A program made the translations under genes and the position numbers. Positions 25,996-39,100 of a stretch of 64,000 nucleotides of DNA are shown here, in pieces (positions within the stretch are counted from its first letter, which is position 1; every line of letters begins with the position of its first letter). The DNA comes from Dimorphilus gyrociliatus (taxonomy: Eukaryota > Annelida > Polychaeta > Dinophilidae). Below the pieces are notes generated by a model. The model did not search any database, was not told the origin of the DNA, and was given only the letters and a program-made list of their open reading frames with translations. The DNA lies in the NCBI GenBank assembly GCA_904063045.1, contig CAJFCJ010000006.1, positions 4,480,408-4,544,407 of the forward strand, given 5' to 3'.

Positions 25996-27040
25996 ATTAT
26001 CAGAGGTAAAGTGTTTATTTACAATTTTAGAAATCCGATTTTTTGGGCAATTGTTAGCAGTTTCTGTACAATGAACGATAAAAATATAATTTCGCAGTTA
26101 TAACTTTCTTCTTCTTTTTTTTTTTAAACAAACAATCAATTAGCGACAGAAATTAGACAAGAAAATATCTCTTTAATAGCAATTAAGGAAAGAGAGAGGA
26201 GAGGGGGGCAGGGCAAAGAAAAAAAAACTAAAAAACATAAAATATGAGAGACAAAAATAAAATCTGCAGAAAGAGGAATAAAATAAAAATTACTGAAAAA
26301 AAAACAAAATATTAAACGTAAACGCGTACATACACAATTAATATACATACACACCATGACAAATTACTTAAGAAAATGAAAGAAAAGAGGAGAGGATAAG
26401 AATAGTAATAATAATAATGATAATAGAAAAAAAAAGTTCATTTTCAAAGAGTCGAAAAACAGGTTAGTTTTTTTTTTTTGATGACTAGAAATGAAACAAG
26501 AAACAATCATTTCTTTTACAATAAAAAAAAAGAACTAGAAAACTACGTTACACATAGGTTACAGATTAGTTTAGTTAATTTTTGCTTTAGACTGTTGTTT
26601 CACGAAACACTTTCACTACTGAATTACCGTTTTGGCGTACGTGAATTAGTTTTGTACTGTCACATTCGGAGATTTTTATTTGACGGTCAGGAACTGAAAC
26701 GCCAACTCTTGCTCCTGATTCGACTTTCACTAAAAGAGGAATAAAAGAAAACAAATAGAATTATTGATAGGAAAAAAAAGCTGTGAATAAATAATAAAAG
26801 AATAAAAAAAAAAGATTGAGAAAATCAAACAATCAAGGTTAATATGATAATAACAAATATAAAATATAGGAAAATTGTGTATCAGCAGATATTAGTCAAT
26901 TAAATGAAGGTAGGATATAAGAAATTTGCTAGTATGCAAGTTTGTAAGCAAAAAATCAATTAGGAAGCAAAAAGAATCAGCGGTAAAATTATAAAGCAAT
27001 TTATAGCCGTGTTGATTAAAGTGCTTTTTATCATGAGATG
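25996..27040. other. Convergent 3' spacer
   Basis: AT-rich and A-rich region between the convergent TMEM254-like and INPP5A 3' ends; probably 3' UTRs. No gene is supported. Confidence 0.6.
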
Positions 27041-29559
27041 TCAGCGACGTTGGTTCACCTTATCGTCAGTTTTGGAAACAAATTCTTCGCACAACCTAAC
27101 ATGATCGTGATCCAATTCCTTAACAGTGCTCTCTTCTGCCTGGAAGCGCAACTCATTTTTTTCTACCTGCTCCTGAAGAATTACACTTGGTTTGATTGCC
27201 TCCTCTTTTACTTCTGATTCCTCTTCATCTTCGGAGTCAGGCTCCGTATCGCTTCTATGGTCGTACTTTTTTAATAAGCTCAAAACATTATTGCACCTCA
27301 TAACTGTTCTAACTGCCTTAGAGAAGCTTGATTCTCTAATCAGCTTCCTATCACTAGATTGAGAAGCCGTGGGAATGGGAACAGGGGCATTTGGAGAAAC
27401 GATTTGCTCGTCAGTCGACGGCCGTCTGATCGTGTCAAAATATTCCCCTCGAAGCTGCTCTTGATGCTCAAAAACAGCGTAGTCGTGTATGCTAACTTGA
27501 TTGAAGTCACCCGTTACTGTAACAGTCTCACCGTTGATCGACAGTTTCTTTTTCAGGCCTTCCTTCTCTACAACTTTATCCATAACGCCTGTCGATACTG
27601 TTTACGATATGGGTTCGAGACATGCATAAAAAATTTCATACAGAACACTCAATATATTGGTTTTTTTCTTTAAAAAAATTTGGATTGATTAAATATATAC
27701 ACAGTGTATAAACAGTGTATATAGCGTAAACACATAAATCTATAAAAGATGAATAAAATTACATTACCTGCACCAGTCGCTCGCAGTTTAAACAAAAGGA
27801 AGACGGGTTTATGGTCACCCATACAGGTATCAGCACCAATGAGATCATAAATAAGGGGGAATGTTGAATCATAATCCATAAGATTCTTTGCCATTTTTGT
27901 GTACATGATTCGATCGCACCAGGCGGGAACTCTTGACTTCATGAACGACATTCCATCATTTATATTTTCCATATAAGGGTAAGATGGAGAAAAGTTTATC
28001 GGAAACTCTTCAAGTCTGTCATACTCTCTGGCTTCTTTATCGAAGTCTCTCATCTACAAATTAATTTATTTTTTACGGCGTAAAGAGAAATTTTGCCATC
28101 TAAAGCCGTTTATTAATAAAACAAACCCATTGTCCGTGATTGTATAGAAATACATCGTGATGATTGTAATGTTCAAAACCCTTCTTTTCTATTGTTAAAA
28201 CGATCTGAAAAGTTACACATAAATATATCTTAACACACATATATTGCATAAATATCTACGTCGTATAGGGTTATATGTTTGTATATACCAATAATTACAT
28301 TATGCAATTTATTTATACATTAGGTTTATACTGAATATATGATATACATAATATGAATAAACATATCTATTATATAACAATATGCTGAGCGAAGCAAATA
28401 GGTTTATTGTTTTATCGTATCTTTGAAATTTATCTTCAATACTAATATGTGCGAAACGAATTAAATATCAAAAGGTTATCTACCTCCCCCTTTGTAGGAT
28501 CTGAAGTCGACAGGTAATCGATTTTTGTCACTTCATCCCGCTTACTTCTTACTTCTCTGGATTTCGTCTCGCCCGTTATTGACTGTTGATAAACAAAATG
28601 TGTTTAACAACAACTTAGTCATACACCGATAATCACAGTATTTTGTCGATATAATATTCATTTATTACCAACCTTTATTAAGTAGTGAGTGTCCAAACGG
28701 AAATTAAAATCCCCAAAGATAAACATTGGCGCTTTTTGATGTTCATCCTCCTCGAACCGGTCGAGCGTATGTTGTAAGGCCCTTTTTCTATTTTTAGCGT
28801 AGATCGACGGACTCTGCAATTAAATGAACCGCAATTCGACGACGTCAACGAGTGCAACGAACCGACGTACAGCTTCCATAGCAGTGATATTGTTAGCATC
28901 GTGGAAGAGATGAATATTCACGAGGTCGTAGACCCTGTAAGGTTAATGAAGAAAAAAAAGACCATTAATTAAATGTAAGTAACAGAATTCCCTGTTTAAA
29001 GAAGAAACGAAAAACAAAACTAGTTGTTCTATAGTTAAAGACAACGAGAGGTAGAATATAGATTTTTACTTTTTAATTATTGAGAAATAGAGCGGAATAC
29101 TTACACTTTGTTGTTCACTCTCCAGCGTGTTCTCATAAAGCCTTTTCGCGACCATTTGCACTGGAAATGGATAATTAAATGCGTTTTTTTTTCTAAAATA
29201 TAAATCATATTCAATTGATTGTATACATACGTCTGGGAAGTAGTTTTGGGGAAATTTCGCTTTCTCCTTCGTGGTGTATTTTTCTATATTACCTGAGAGT
29301 ATCTCGTGGTCATTCGCACCAATTGCAGTGAAATTGTAAGCTATAATTTTCGAGTAGGCGTTGCATGTGAGAATGAGAGAATGACGAAAAAAAATATTCA
29401 TTTTAATTACAATAGGATTTCGGCATATTATTGAATATTATTTTAGTTGCATACTTGCAAAGTCGTAAATGTCGATATTAACAACATCTTTATGTACAAA
29501 ATAGAGATTTCCTAGAGCCTGTATAAAGATAAATAAAGAATAGAGATAGATAGATGGAA

Positions 29560-29600
<41 letters not shown>

Positions 29601-30903
29601 AGATAGGATAAGATTAAAAAATGAAGAAGTATTTAAGTAATGAAAAACATTTATACAAACAGTAAATTTATCTGGAGCAGAACAATCTTCGTCTAGAAAT
29701 AATCTTGATTTGTCGTAATTTAACTCCATCATTTTATTAAGTATTTTCCTATTTAGAGATATATGTAATGTATTATTAGAATATTATCTTTGCTAGAGGA
29801 GTATACAAGAAAAACAAAATATATAATGCAATACGAACTTTGCCCAATTATCCACGTATTTGATAGTTTTGACATAATCCTTCCCTCCGACTTCTTGGCA
29901 GTGAATTGCCACAAAATGAGCTCCGATATCACGTATTTTCTAAATAATAAGAGAAAAAAGTGTACAGCAAACGTTCAATAAAAGTCTTTTCGTGTCTCTC
30001 TTTTTGTTTCGAGTGTGATTAATGAGACAGAAATATCATTTTATTGCATACTACGTAAAGTATCTCCAATTCTATGTAACCATAGAGACGAGTTTATATT
30101 TACGGAGACCAATAAAGATAAAATTTCTGTTATGTACCTCCCTTTAGCAGGTAATAAAAATGTTATAAATATGTGATGAATCTAATCAGCGTTTCTTTCC
30201 TTCAGTGCATTAATCGTCAATTAGAAAAGTTAAGTGATGCAATATAATTTATTTAAGTTAACCGATCGAAGAAATATAAAAGTATAATAAATATGAAAAT
30301 AGAAAAAAAAAATGCTCACTCCGATAAAACATTCGATCCACTTATCCATCATTGTCGGTTTACTGTTGTCGGCCTGCGAAGAATACAAAATGAGGGGAAT
30401 TAGTACAGTATAAGGAAGTAGCAATAATTTACACATATAAATTCTATTCGGACACTTTCTAATCTGTGGCTAATCTCTGGAGACAAATAAACGCGTTTGA
30501 TGACAACGTATGTCACGTTAAAAGATAATAGGATCGATGTAGGAATCCGACTATACATTAAGTCATATTCGGAGAGATCAGATCTATTACCTTATGAGGG
30601 GATGGACCTTTTTTTGCCCATATAATCTTCTTAAAAAGGCGTGGTTTATCACATTATAGGCTTAAGGGCATATTAAAACCATTTAACGAATATCGTCCAA
30701 GAAAAAAAAATATTGGGTCAAAAATAAAAACACGTAATAGCGGATATTAGAAATTTCGAACAGCTTATCACTACCAATAATACGAGATTACAATTGATTT
30801 TCTATAAAATTATAACAAAAAAATGGCCTGACAAACTAACCGAATCCGATTCTTGCACTTCGAATATTGAGCCTATGTTGGTCGTTATAAATAAGACTTT
30901 CAT
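27041..30903 (-). CDS. INPP5A: Type I inositol polyphosphate 5-phosphatase (INPP5A) with C-terminal extension
   Basis: Removes the 5-phosphate from Ins(1,4,5)P3 and Ins(1,3,4,5)P4, ending calcium signalling. Exons on the minus strand: 30903-30841, 30373-30320, 29939-29839, 29748-29661, 29518-29455, 29340-29231, 29160-29105, 28934-28871, 28813-28673, 28582-28484, 28204-28127, 28053-27768, 27588-27041, giving 583 aa. Signatures: ITTNIGSIF at the N-terminus, AIHCQEVGGKD, VNIHLFHDANN, FIFGDFNFRLD, RVPAWCDRIMY and MGDHKPVFLLF, which together supply the metal-binding and catalytic residues. The catalytic core ends near GDHKPVFLLFKL, where the human protein runs on for only a short CaaX tail. Here a further 180 residues follow, Ser/acidic-rich and ending NQRR. 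In-frame ATGs exist upstream of 30903, so the start could be slightly earlier. Confidence 0.93.
29566..29593. repeat. (GA)n microsatellite in INPP5A intron
   Basis: GA dinucleotide run between two INPP5A exons. Confidence 0.9.
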
Positions 30904-31075
30904 ATCGTTTTCTTTTTCCTCTCTCTCTGTCATGATGAAGTATTGTGTAATATTAAGTTTCAAAACCAATGTATTCCGGATTCTTCGTATCAACTCATAT
31001 TTCTAACGAAAAAATACCATTGTGATCGTCCACAATCATCTCTCGAACTACAGGTTCGATACTAGATTTGCATAT

Positions 31076-31083
31076 TGACGTCA
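31076..31083. promoter_or_regulatory. CRE upstream of INPP5A
   Basis: Palindromic TGACGTCA about 170 bp upstream of the INPP5A start codon. Position suggests a promoter element. Confidence 0.35.
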
Positions 31084-32792
31084 TTGCTTTTAGACTGGTA
31101 ACGAGTTCCATTTAATATAAACAATTTTTAAGAATATTTTTCAACGCCTATTCACAATTCAATTAAATTTCAACTAGAATATGTAAAATGTGGTTGAATA
31201 AAACTTGTTCGAAATTGTCTGGTTCAATGTTCGTTTCCAAAAATATGGCGGACAATTCGAATAAAGAAGAAAACGAAAACATCAAACACATTTCTCTAGA
31301 ATAGCACATATGTTAATAAATAGGACGAATATAATTAGAATACTAATAAGGTCAACAAATACAAGGAGAATGATATAGAAAGTAAAACAATTATCAGTCA
31401 TACAAACAATTATTTCTATTCAAAAAAGAATATGAAGAAGAAAAAGATAAGATGAAACAAAACACGTTAAAGAAAAGAGAGGAGAAAAGTATTGCTCAAT
31501 GTAAATAATTACTCAATTTTATTTGTTATAGAAATTCCTATTAAGATTAGATACTATTGATTTAGGAGTTATTGAGTAGAGAAGAAAAGTCACAGAGCGT
31601 GCTATTCCAAGAATTATAAAACTTTTATTCATAGTACACACGATACTATTTCTAAGCTATAAATACTCTACGAGTGCATATATTTGATGCAAAACGTTGC
31701 TCAATTCATTTTTTTTATATAAAAAGGATATTTTCATCCGAGAACAAAGAAAAATATGTAAAAATACACCTGTATATATATTTGCAGATATATGTCTTTA
31801 AACGATTTATACATATATAAGTGGTAATGACAAATAATCGTATTTGCTTTAGTAAGGATACACTCTATTTGTTCGTTTGAAAGAGAGCCACCACCCTTCT
31901 CATTTGCGATAGATGATCTTTTTTCATCCGTCTATCATGAAGGTTTCAATTGTGTTTAAATATTACCTTTTCAATGCCAAAGTCGAATTTAAAATTTAAT
32001 ACAAAAGTACAATCACCTTCAGAGAATGAAACGATTTTTCTTTCTATGTCAATAATGTATCTGTTTTATATACTTATATATATATATAGTTCTTTTCCCT
32101 CCATCCACCTCCTCCTATCTAAAAACTTTTAACCGCTAGATGGTGTTCATTTCAACTATTCTTACTAAAGAATAAATAGAGAAGTATACATAATTAAAGA
32201 AGAAAACATAATGTTTTATCTAGTTGACTGCGTACGTTAATAGTTTAATAGATATTTTAATTATTTATTATCTATGTATCAATGATTTACGATTGTTCAA
32301 GAAAGTCAATACAATCTTTAAACAGAGCTTTACAACTCATAAAATATAAAGTATTGTTTTATTAATATAGTTCATATTTATATTATGCATATAATAAAAA
32401 AGAAACCTTTTTTTAACTGTTTAATAAATTAATCTATTAGTGTACGGCGTCAACCGTGTATTTATACAATGTATTAGTTGTTAGAAAAAAAAAAGACATA
32501 GAAAAAAGATTACTTGATAAATTTACTTTCCTCATATAACAGTATCTCATTTATTATTAGACGACGAATATACGACTATATACAAGTTAAAGGTAATAAC
32601 TTATCAATTATATGATGTGTGTTTGTAGTATGAACATTTTTGTTCCTAAGTTAGCAAGTTAATTTTCTTTCAACTTCATATAAAAAAAGGTATGATGAAA
32701 AATATATTGTATTACACTAATAACGAATTTTTATAGAATGTTTTTGATATTAAAAGCAATCTTTTTCTGTGTTAATAATGATGACGTAGCCG

Positions 32793-32800
32793 TGACGTCA
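32793..32800. promoter_or_regulatory. CRE with adjacent half site
   Basis: TGACGTCA with a TGACGTA half-site 11 bp away. It lies between INPP5A and the PKA-R gene; the gene it serves is unknown. Confidence 0.25.
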
Positions 32801-33102
32801 TCTTAAAATATAAATATTAAAGAAAGTGAATAATTGTAATACGATAGTTAATATTAACTTTTAAAAACACCACGTACAGTTTTTGTTTGTACAAGTTAAA
32901 AAATGGGCGCGGTGGGGTGGGGAGGGGTATTGGAAGAGAGAGTGAGAGAGTGAGAGTAGTGGTATGGATTGATTTATATATTAAACAAAAACAAATAGAC
33001 ACATATGTAAGCATTATATTTACAAAGAAAAAAGAAGAACAAAAAAACAATATGATAATTAAGGAAAAAATTTCTTCTTAACGTAGTATTCTATAATAAT
33101 TT

Positions 33103-33179
33103 TTATAACGATTTGTGCTCTTTTCCAATGTAATATCCATCCAATAGCATAGCACTGTACATTAACTAAATAGGATTAC

Positions 33180-33220
<41 letters not shown>

Positions 33221-33618
33221 AGAGAGAGAAAAAAAACAATAAGAAAGTTTCATGTAGATAATTTAATCTATTTTGATCGTATTACAAAAATATTTACCTG
33301 GTGAATTTCACTTAAATGTTTTGTTAAAATTGCTTCGATATTCTGTATATCATTAGCTATAAAAAATGTTAAAATTTTAGCGGCTTCTTTTGTCGCTTCA
33401 TCTCGACAATTATCTTGATCTTTTTGAATTTTAAAGCATAATTCTTCGTACCGTTTAACCTTTCTAATTATCTTATTGTAATATTCTAAAGATAGATTTT
33501 CAGCTTGAGATAATTCCTTTAAAAATTGATTTTCTTCTTCGTATATAATTTTATATTTGGAGCATAATTCCTGATAAATTTTATTGATTGAAATGATCAA
33601 TGTATTAATCATATTCAT
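33103..33618 (-). CDS. Small helical protein, unrecognised
   Basis: Two exons on the minus strand, 33618-33298 and 33165-33103, give 127 aa. The donor (CAG|GTAAAT) and acceptor (TATTTAG) join in phase, and a TGA lies in frame just upstream of the ATG. The protein is almost entirely predicted helix with heptad-like spacing (such as ENQFLKELSQAENLSLEYYN) and ends LLDGYYIGKEHKSL. It has no signal peptide or membrane segment. I do not recognise the family. It lies between INPP5A and the PKA-R exons and may sit within an upstream intron of the latter. Confidence 0.5.
33185..33229. repeat. (AG)n microsatellite
   Basis: AG run with a short G interruption, in the intron of the small helical protein gene. 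Confidence 0.9.
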
Positions 33619-34077
33619 TTGTCAAATCCAGAAATTGGTTAGAAATGATAATAAAGTAGTTTTAGGGTTGTTATTACACTATTTCCTCCTTCTCCTTAAA
33701 ATAGTATGCATAAAAAATCAGTATAAAACACTTAATACAATGGATTGTACTCAATATGTGTATTCTTCAATATAATATACCGTCTTAATTAATTGCAGTA
33801 GTAGCTAATTTGAATATTCAAAACATCATAAATAAATTTGAAATCCATTGTAGTGAATTTAAAAAAAAATTACCGTACCATGCTTCAAACGTGTTCCAAT
33901 CTTGGGTCGAGACTGAAAAATCTCTGTCAATGTCGGTCTGAAGCTAACGATAGCGGTAATAAATACAAAAATATAAGATCGTTATGAAATTGTTTCAGTG
34001 TTTACAAATCCACTTTTTTTTTAATTTGTATATCCGTATTTATTTTATGTAAATATATATAAATAGATATGATATAG
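33619..34077. other. Spacer or intron, nothing certain
   Basis: Contains a short minus-strand open stretch (about 33935-33870) that could be a 5' UTR exon of the small helical gene. It contains no docking-domain exon for the PKA-R gene. Confidence 0.5.
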
Positions 34078-35205
34078 GGTCAACGTCGATTCATCAACAG
34101 AGAAGGAGATCTATTGCGGCTGAACATTACGATCCGGAAAAGGATGACGATGGTCCAGCCGTTATCCATCCCAAATCGAAAGAGCAGGAGGAACGTCTTA
34201 GATCAACGCTAAAAAACTGCTTTTATTTTCGTCATTTGGATAGTGATCAGCTAAAATTATTAATAGGCGCAATGTTCGAAAAGAAGGTAGAGAAGACTAA
34301 TGAACTTATCATTAAACAAGGAGATTACGGAGATTATATGTACGTTGTTGAGGAAGGCAAATTTGAAGCGTTACTATTAAAGAACGAAAAAGGTAAAAAT
34401 GGCAAAGCCGAATATGTTAGGACTGTACCGCCAAAAGTTTACGATAACGAAGGCTTCTTCGGGGAACTTGCTCTAATGTATAATACAGTTAGGGCTGCTT
34501 GCATAATTTCAAGATCTCCTGGAAAATTATGGGTTCTAGATAGGCAAACGTTCCGTAGAACAATAATTAAATCAACTCACGAAAAGTTGAAACAATACGA
34601 GGAATTTTTACAAAAAGTTCCACTGTTTAATGAACTAACAAATTACGAAAGAAATAATATTGCATACGCCCTACAAACTATAGAATTTAAAGACAAAGAT
34701 ATCATTTTAAAGCAAGGAGAACCTGGAGATTCAATGTATTTTGTCGAGAAAGGATTGGTAAAATGCACCATAAAGGTAAGAGGGAATGGGGAGGAAGGGA
34801 GGGGTGGGGATATTGCCAAGAGTCCATTATACCGTTCCGCTAATAAAGGAATATTTTAATAGGATAAAATCGAAGGAGAGAAAGAAGTAAGTAAAATCGG
34901 ACCCGGAGGATATTTTGGAGGTAAGATAAAATATACTTCAATTTGCATTATAATTCGACTAAGAACTTTTACTTTTTTAATGCATTACATACTTATATTA
35001 CAAAGAACTAGCTCTCCTTTCTGAAAAGCCTAGAGCAGCTAGTGTTTACGCTACAGGCGATACCAAAGTTGCCAAATTATCCCGAAAGGATTTCGATCGA
35101 CTCTTAGGAAATTGTCAAGATATTTTAAAGAGAAATGCAGAAGCATACGAAAAACAATTACGAAAAGTTTTCGGTTCATCGAAAGATATTGAATCAATTC
35201 TTTAA
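34078..35205 (+). CDS. PRKAR2: cAMP-dependent protein kinase type II regulatory subunit (N-terminus missing)
   Basis: Binds and inhibits the PKA catalytic subunit and releases it on cAMP. Exons: 34078-34775, 34863-34920, 35006-35205. The pseudosubstrate RRRSIAAEHYDP has Ser at the P-site, as in type II subunits. VIHPKSKEQ is also type II-like. cAMP-binding domain A carries the phosphate-binding cassette FGELALMYNTVRAA. Domain B spans the small exon boundary with FGELALLSEKPRAA. Both keep the essential Glu and Arg. The C-terminus is RKVFGSSKDIES. The first exon opens in phase 1 after an acceptor at 34076-34077, so an upstream coding exon must exist, but I cannot find the dimerisation/docking domain. 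Confidence 0.9.
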
Positions 35206-36166
35206 AGTGACAGAGAAGGATGATAGGAAGAAGATGACGATGATTATGATGATGATGAAGGCGGCAAAGAACTATTCAATTTATTAATATTTAGTTTTTA
35301 CATAAATATGTATGTATGTAGATTTGTATGTATGTAATCGTGTGAGTGTTTGTAATGAACGTTAGTTGACTCTTTCTTTTCCTTTCCTATCTATCTAGAA
35401 AACAAATATACAAGTACAAATAAGGATATTTATCTATCTATCTATCTATCTAATCTATCTTATACAACTACAATATATATATATAATATATATATATATA
35501 GATCTTTTGCTGATATCCTTTTCATTTTATTCACTCATATTTTTCTACACTTGTCATTATAAATCATTTAGAAACACCAAATGAACAAGAGGCACAAAGA
35601 GTTCTCTATATATTCTTTCAATTTATCCTTATTATAAATCTAATTAATTGTAGAAGTTCTTTTCTATCAGAAATATTCATTTTTCGAAAAAGAATGTTCT
35701 CAATATGCATATTGTTATAAAACAAGAAAGGGACAGTGGAGAAATGAAGAGAATAATAGTAATATTATAGAATTACAACATCTAGATAGATAGAGAAATC
35801 CTGGAGTTAAGCTACTTTATACATGTACTCTTTTATGGAAAGTCTTCGTCTTTCCCCTTCAGCACATTGCCTTGTATGCTCTATAGCTTCTTTAACTCCT
35901 TACTTTTATCCAATTTTACACTTATTAGCATATAGCCTGGAACCTTGTCATGTAGAAAAATTGTCTTTTTCTTTCAAATATAATCAAAAATATTATCCAA
36001 TTTTATTAAATTATATTAGAAGGAAAGAACTTGATATGTTTATTCAATAGAAATTACTAGTTATTAGATAAACATACGAATATGTCATAATTTCATAAAA
36101 ATTAATTAGAAAAATGTTCTATTGTAAATTTAGCCTATTACTTCCGCCGGGTTCGGTATCCAGGCA
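35206..36166. other. Intergenic, repeats only
   Basis: PKA-R 3' UTR and spacer. It contains (TATC)n near 35432-35455 and (AT)n near 35474-35501. The ORF at 35823-36050 shows no domain or splice support. Confidence 0.6.
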
Positions 36167-39100
36167 ATGAAAATGGCGGAATATAGAAAGAATCTTAATT
36201 TAAAAGATAATGATTTAGAACGTGTACTAAGTGGACATGTTCGAAATATACCAAAACAACAATCATCCGTTATAAGAATATTTCTAAGTTCAACGTTTAC
36301 TGGTAATTCTAAACTTTAAATAGTTTTTAAACCGTTTGTTTACTGTTGCTAATGTCGCGCGAACATTTTACTTTTTCATTTTCTTCTTTTTTTTCCTATG
36401 TTTAATAATGAGTTTATTGCAAAGAAAAGTTAAATTAAATTTAATTAACCAGATATGCAAGAGGAGAGAAATGTCTTAATGAGAGAAGCTTTTCCACTTA
36501 TAAGGAAATTTTGCATTAGCAAAGGTTTAGATTTTCAAGTTGTCGATATGAGATGGGGAGTAAGGGAAGAAGCCCAAATTGATCATAAAACTACCGAATT
36601 ATGTTTAAATGAAGTAGAAAATTGCAGAAATTTATCAGTTGGACCTTGTTTTGTGGTAAAATAATTCTCTTTTATATAATTTATTTATGGAAATAGTCAA
36701 TCTTTGAAAAGTTTCCCTTTTCAATAGGCTCTTTTAGGCGATAAATACGGCAATCGACCTTTTCCCAACAAAATCAATAAAGATGAAATGGATTTATTAA
36801 AACGTTGCGCTAGAATGGAGGCACGCAATACGAAGTTGTTAGACGAGTGGTTTGAATTGGATGAAAATGCAGTACCAAAAGAATACGTTCTGAAACCAAT
36901 CACATCCATTATTCCTGATTACAACAATATAGATCAACCCGAATTAATGAAAGCGGCGAATGATGAATGGATGGCCGTTTGTGATATAATAACAAGTTTA
37001 TTAAGACATTCAGCAAACTACGCTTACGCTACTGGAAAACTAAATGCTGAAAAGAAACAAAAATATTTTTGCTCTGGTAAGAAATCAAATTCACTTTGAT
37101 GGTCTATGTCTTAATCCGAGCCTGTAGTGATTTCCTTCTTTACGAAGGCGTAACATCTTTTTCATTTTTCTCATTCCCTTCTTCTTCTTCCACTTTTTTC
37201 TATCATCGCAATCTTCCATATCTTCGGGGCATTTACATTTCCACATTTTAGATTTTCTATGTTTCATTTCACTTTCAACGCATTCGGATTTTCCAGGACA
37301 ATCTTTTTCTTTCAAAACAATTCCTCCTTTTTCTATTTTGCAAATGATTGGATGGTAATTCTCATCATCAACATCTGAACAAACTGAAAATCTGATTTCA
37401 GCTGGAGGGGTGCAAACGTAGGGTTCTGGGCACTCCTTAATTACTTTCCTGTAGCCCCTTCCTGAATATTCAATCTTACAAATGCTTTTATTCTTCTGTA
37501 AAAGATTCTGGTTGCGACCCCATTTTTTACTTTTACCGTAAAATCTTGATCTTTCAAAATCTTCGTCCTCATTTTTAATACAATGCCAATTTGTTGAATT
37601 TTTTGGTAAGCATTCCATACCTTCGTCACAGTCATCTTCTTCAACTATTTCGCCAAATTCTTCCAGTTTGCACACTTTATCAGTTGTTTTATTTGCTCCT
37701 TTACAAAAGTATTTTACTTCGGGCGGAGGTAGACAGTCGTGACTGTAAGGACATCTTCTTGTATCGTTAACGGTACCATTTTGAAGTATCACTTTGCAAA
37801 CTCGACGTAAATTCTTCCTATTATGACGTTCTTTTCGAGCCCTAAGTCTCATTTTCATTTGACATTCTTCATCTTCGCTATCTTCGCATTGACATCGCCA
37901 TTTTTCAGCTCTGGGATCTTTTTTATATCTTTCTACGCATTCACTTTCTACGGGGCATTCTGAACTTCGTACAACGTCACCAAATACTTCAATTCTGCAT
38001 AGTTGAGTGATATTTCGGCTGCAAAAGAACAGCTTTACATCTGTTGGCGGTAGGCACACCTCATTTTCTTCACATTCTTTCAGCTCTAATTCCGTTCCGT
38101 TTCTATAGACAATCTTGCATAGGTTGGTAATCTTATGTCTATGAGTTTCCCCAATGCAAAAGCTAGTAAAAAGAGCTAGAAGGACGCTGAAGACGTTCAT
38201 GCTCTCGAATCTTGACGATCACTGTGAAGAAACCCATATTCAAATCCCTATTTATAGCACTTTTCAATAATGGACCAACGCTGATGAGAAATGGAAAACC
38301 CATGAATCATTCAATGGGTCAACTATCGGTCATTTCTTTGTTCAAACAAAGATGCCAAATAGACCAAGCGATGAATAATCCTCAAATAGACACACAATGT
38401 TACATAACTTGCACATGAATGGCATTTAAAAAGGATTTATAGTTCAAAAATAAATAAAAGATAATATTTTCATATTTTACTTTCAGTAACTGAAAACGAA
38501 ATAATACAAGGAATTCTGAAAAACGTTGACGATTCAGACAATAATTGCCTATGTTTTTATAGAACGCTTGAAGATGTTAATATAGATGATCCTTTAGCAC
38601 GTTAGCCCTCATTTCATTTTTTATATTCATGCATGCACTTTTAACAAAGAAACTCTCTTCTTTTATAAGGTCGATTCATTGATGTAGAAGGTGGACAAGT
38701 TGACGTTGACGCCCAAAGTCTATTGCATGATTTAAAAAAATTAACTTTACCCAGCGTCTTTAAATCAAAAAATATTTTTAAATATAACATAAAATGGACA
38801 AAACATGGAGTTGATCCTAGCTACGTCGAACACTCTGAATATTTAGAGCAATTCTGTAAAGATTTTGCAGAAAGTGTTATAGGGCTAATTCGGAGAAAAT
38901 TAGATTCTGATGAGAGATTTAAAACAAATGCTATGATTGCTAAATCTCTTTACTCGGAAATAGTTCATCATTCTACTTTCTGTTTTAAAAAAATTGTCTC
39001 GTTCTATGGTAGAGAAGATTTGTTGAGAGAGGTACAAGACAAATTACAGACGATAAAACCGAATCCCCATTTTAATCAAAACTCTGTTGAGGAGACGAAA

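Larger units (their letters stand above)
30904..33102. other. Intergenic spacer with CRE and CTCF-like motifs
   Basis: 2.2 kb without a gene I can support. It holds a perfect CRE about 170 bp upstream of the INPP5A start (31076-31083), another CRE at 32793-32800 beside a half-site at 32782, a CTCF-like core (CCGCTAGATGGTGTT, 32133-32147), and a 19-codon ORF starting ATGGCGGAC at about 31243 that closes without a splice donor. Confidence 0.6.

Noticed and set aside
31243-31302. Short ORF starting ATGGCGGAC as missing first exon of the PKA-R gene
   Set aside because: It ends in TAG after 19 codons and contains no GT donor.
33870-33935. Minus-strand coding exon encoding a DWNTFEAWY-like peptide
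   Set aside because: No start codon upstream and no acceptor that joins it in frame to the next exon; at most a 5' UTR exon.
35823-36050. 75-aa ORF
   Set aside because: No recognisable domain, signal or splice context.
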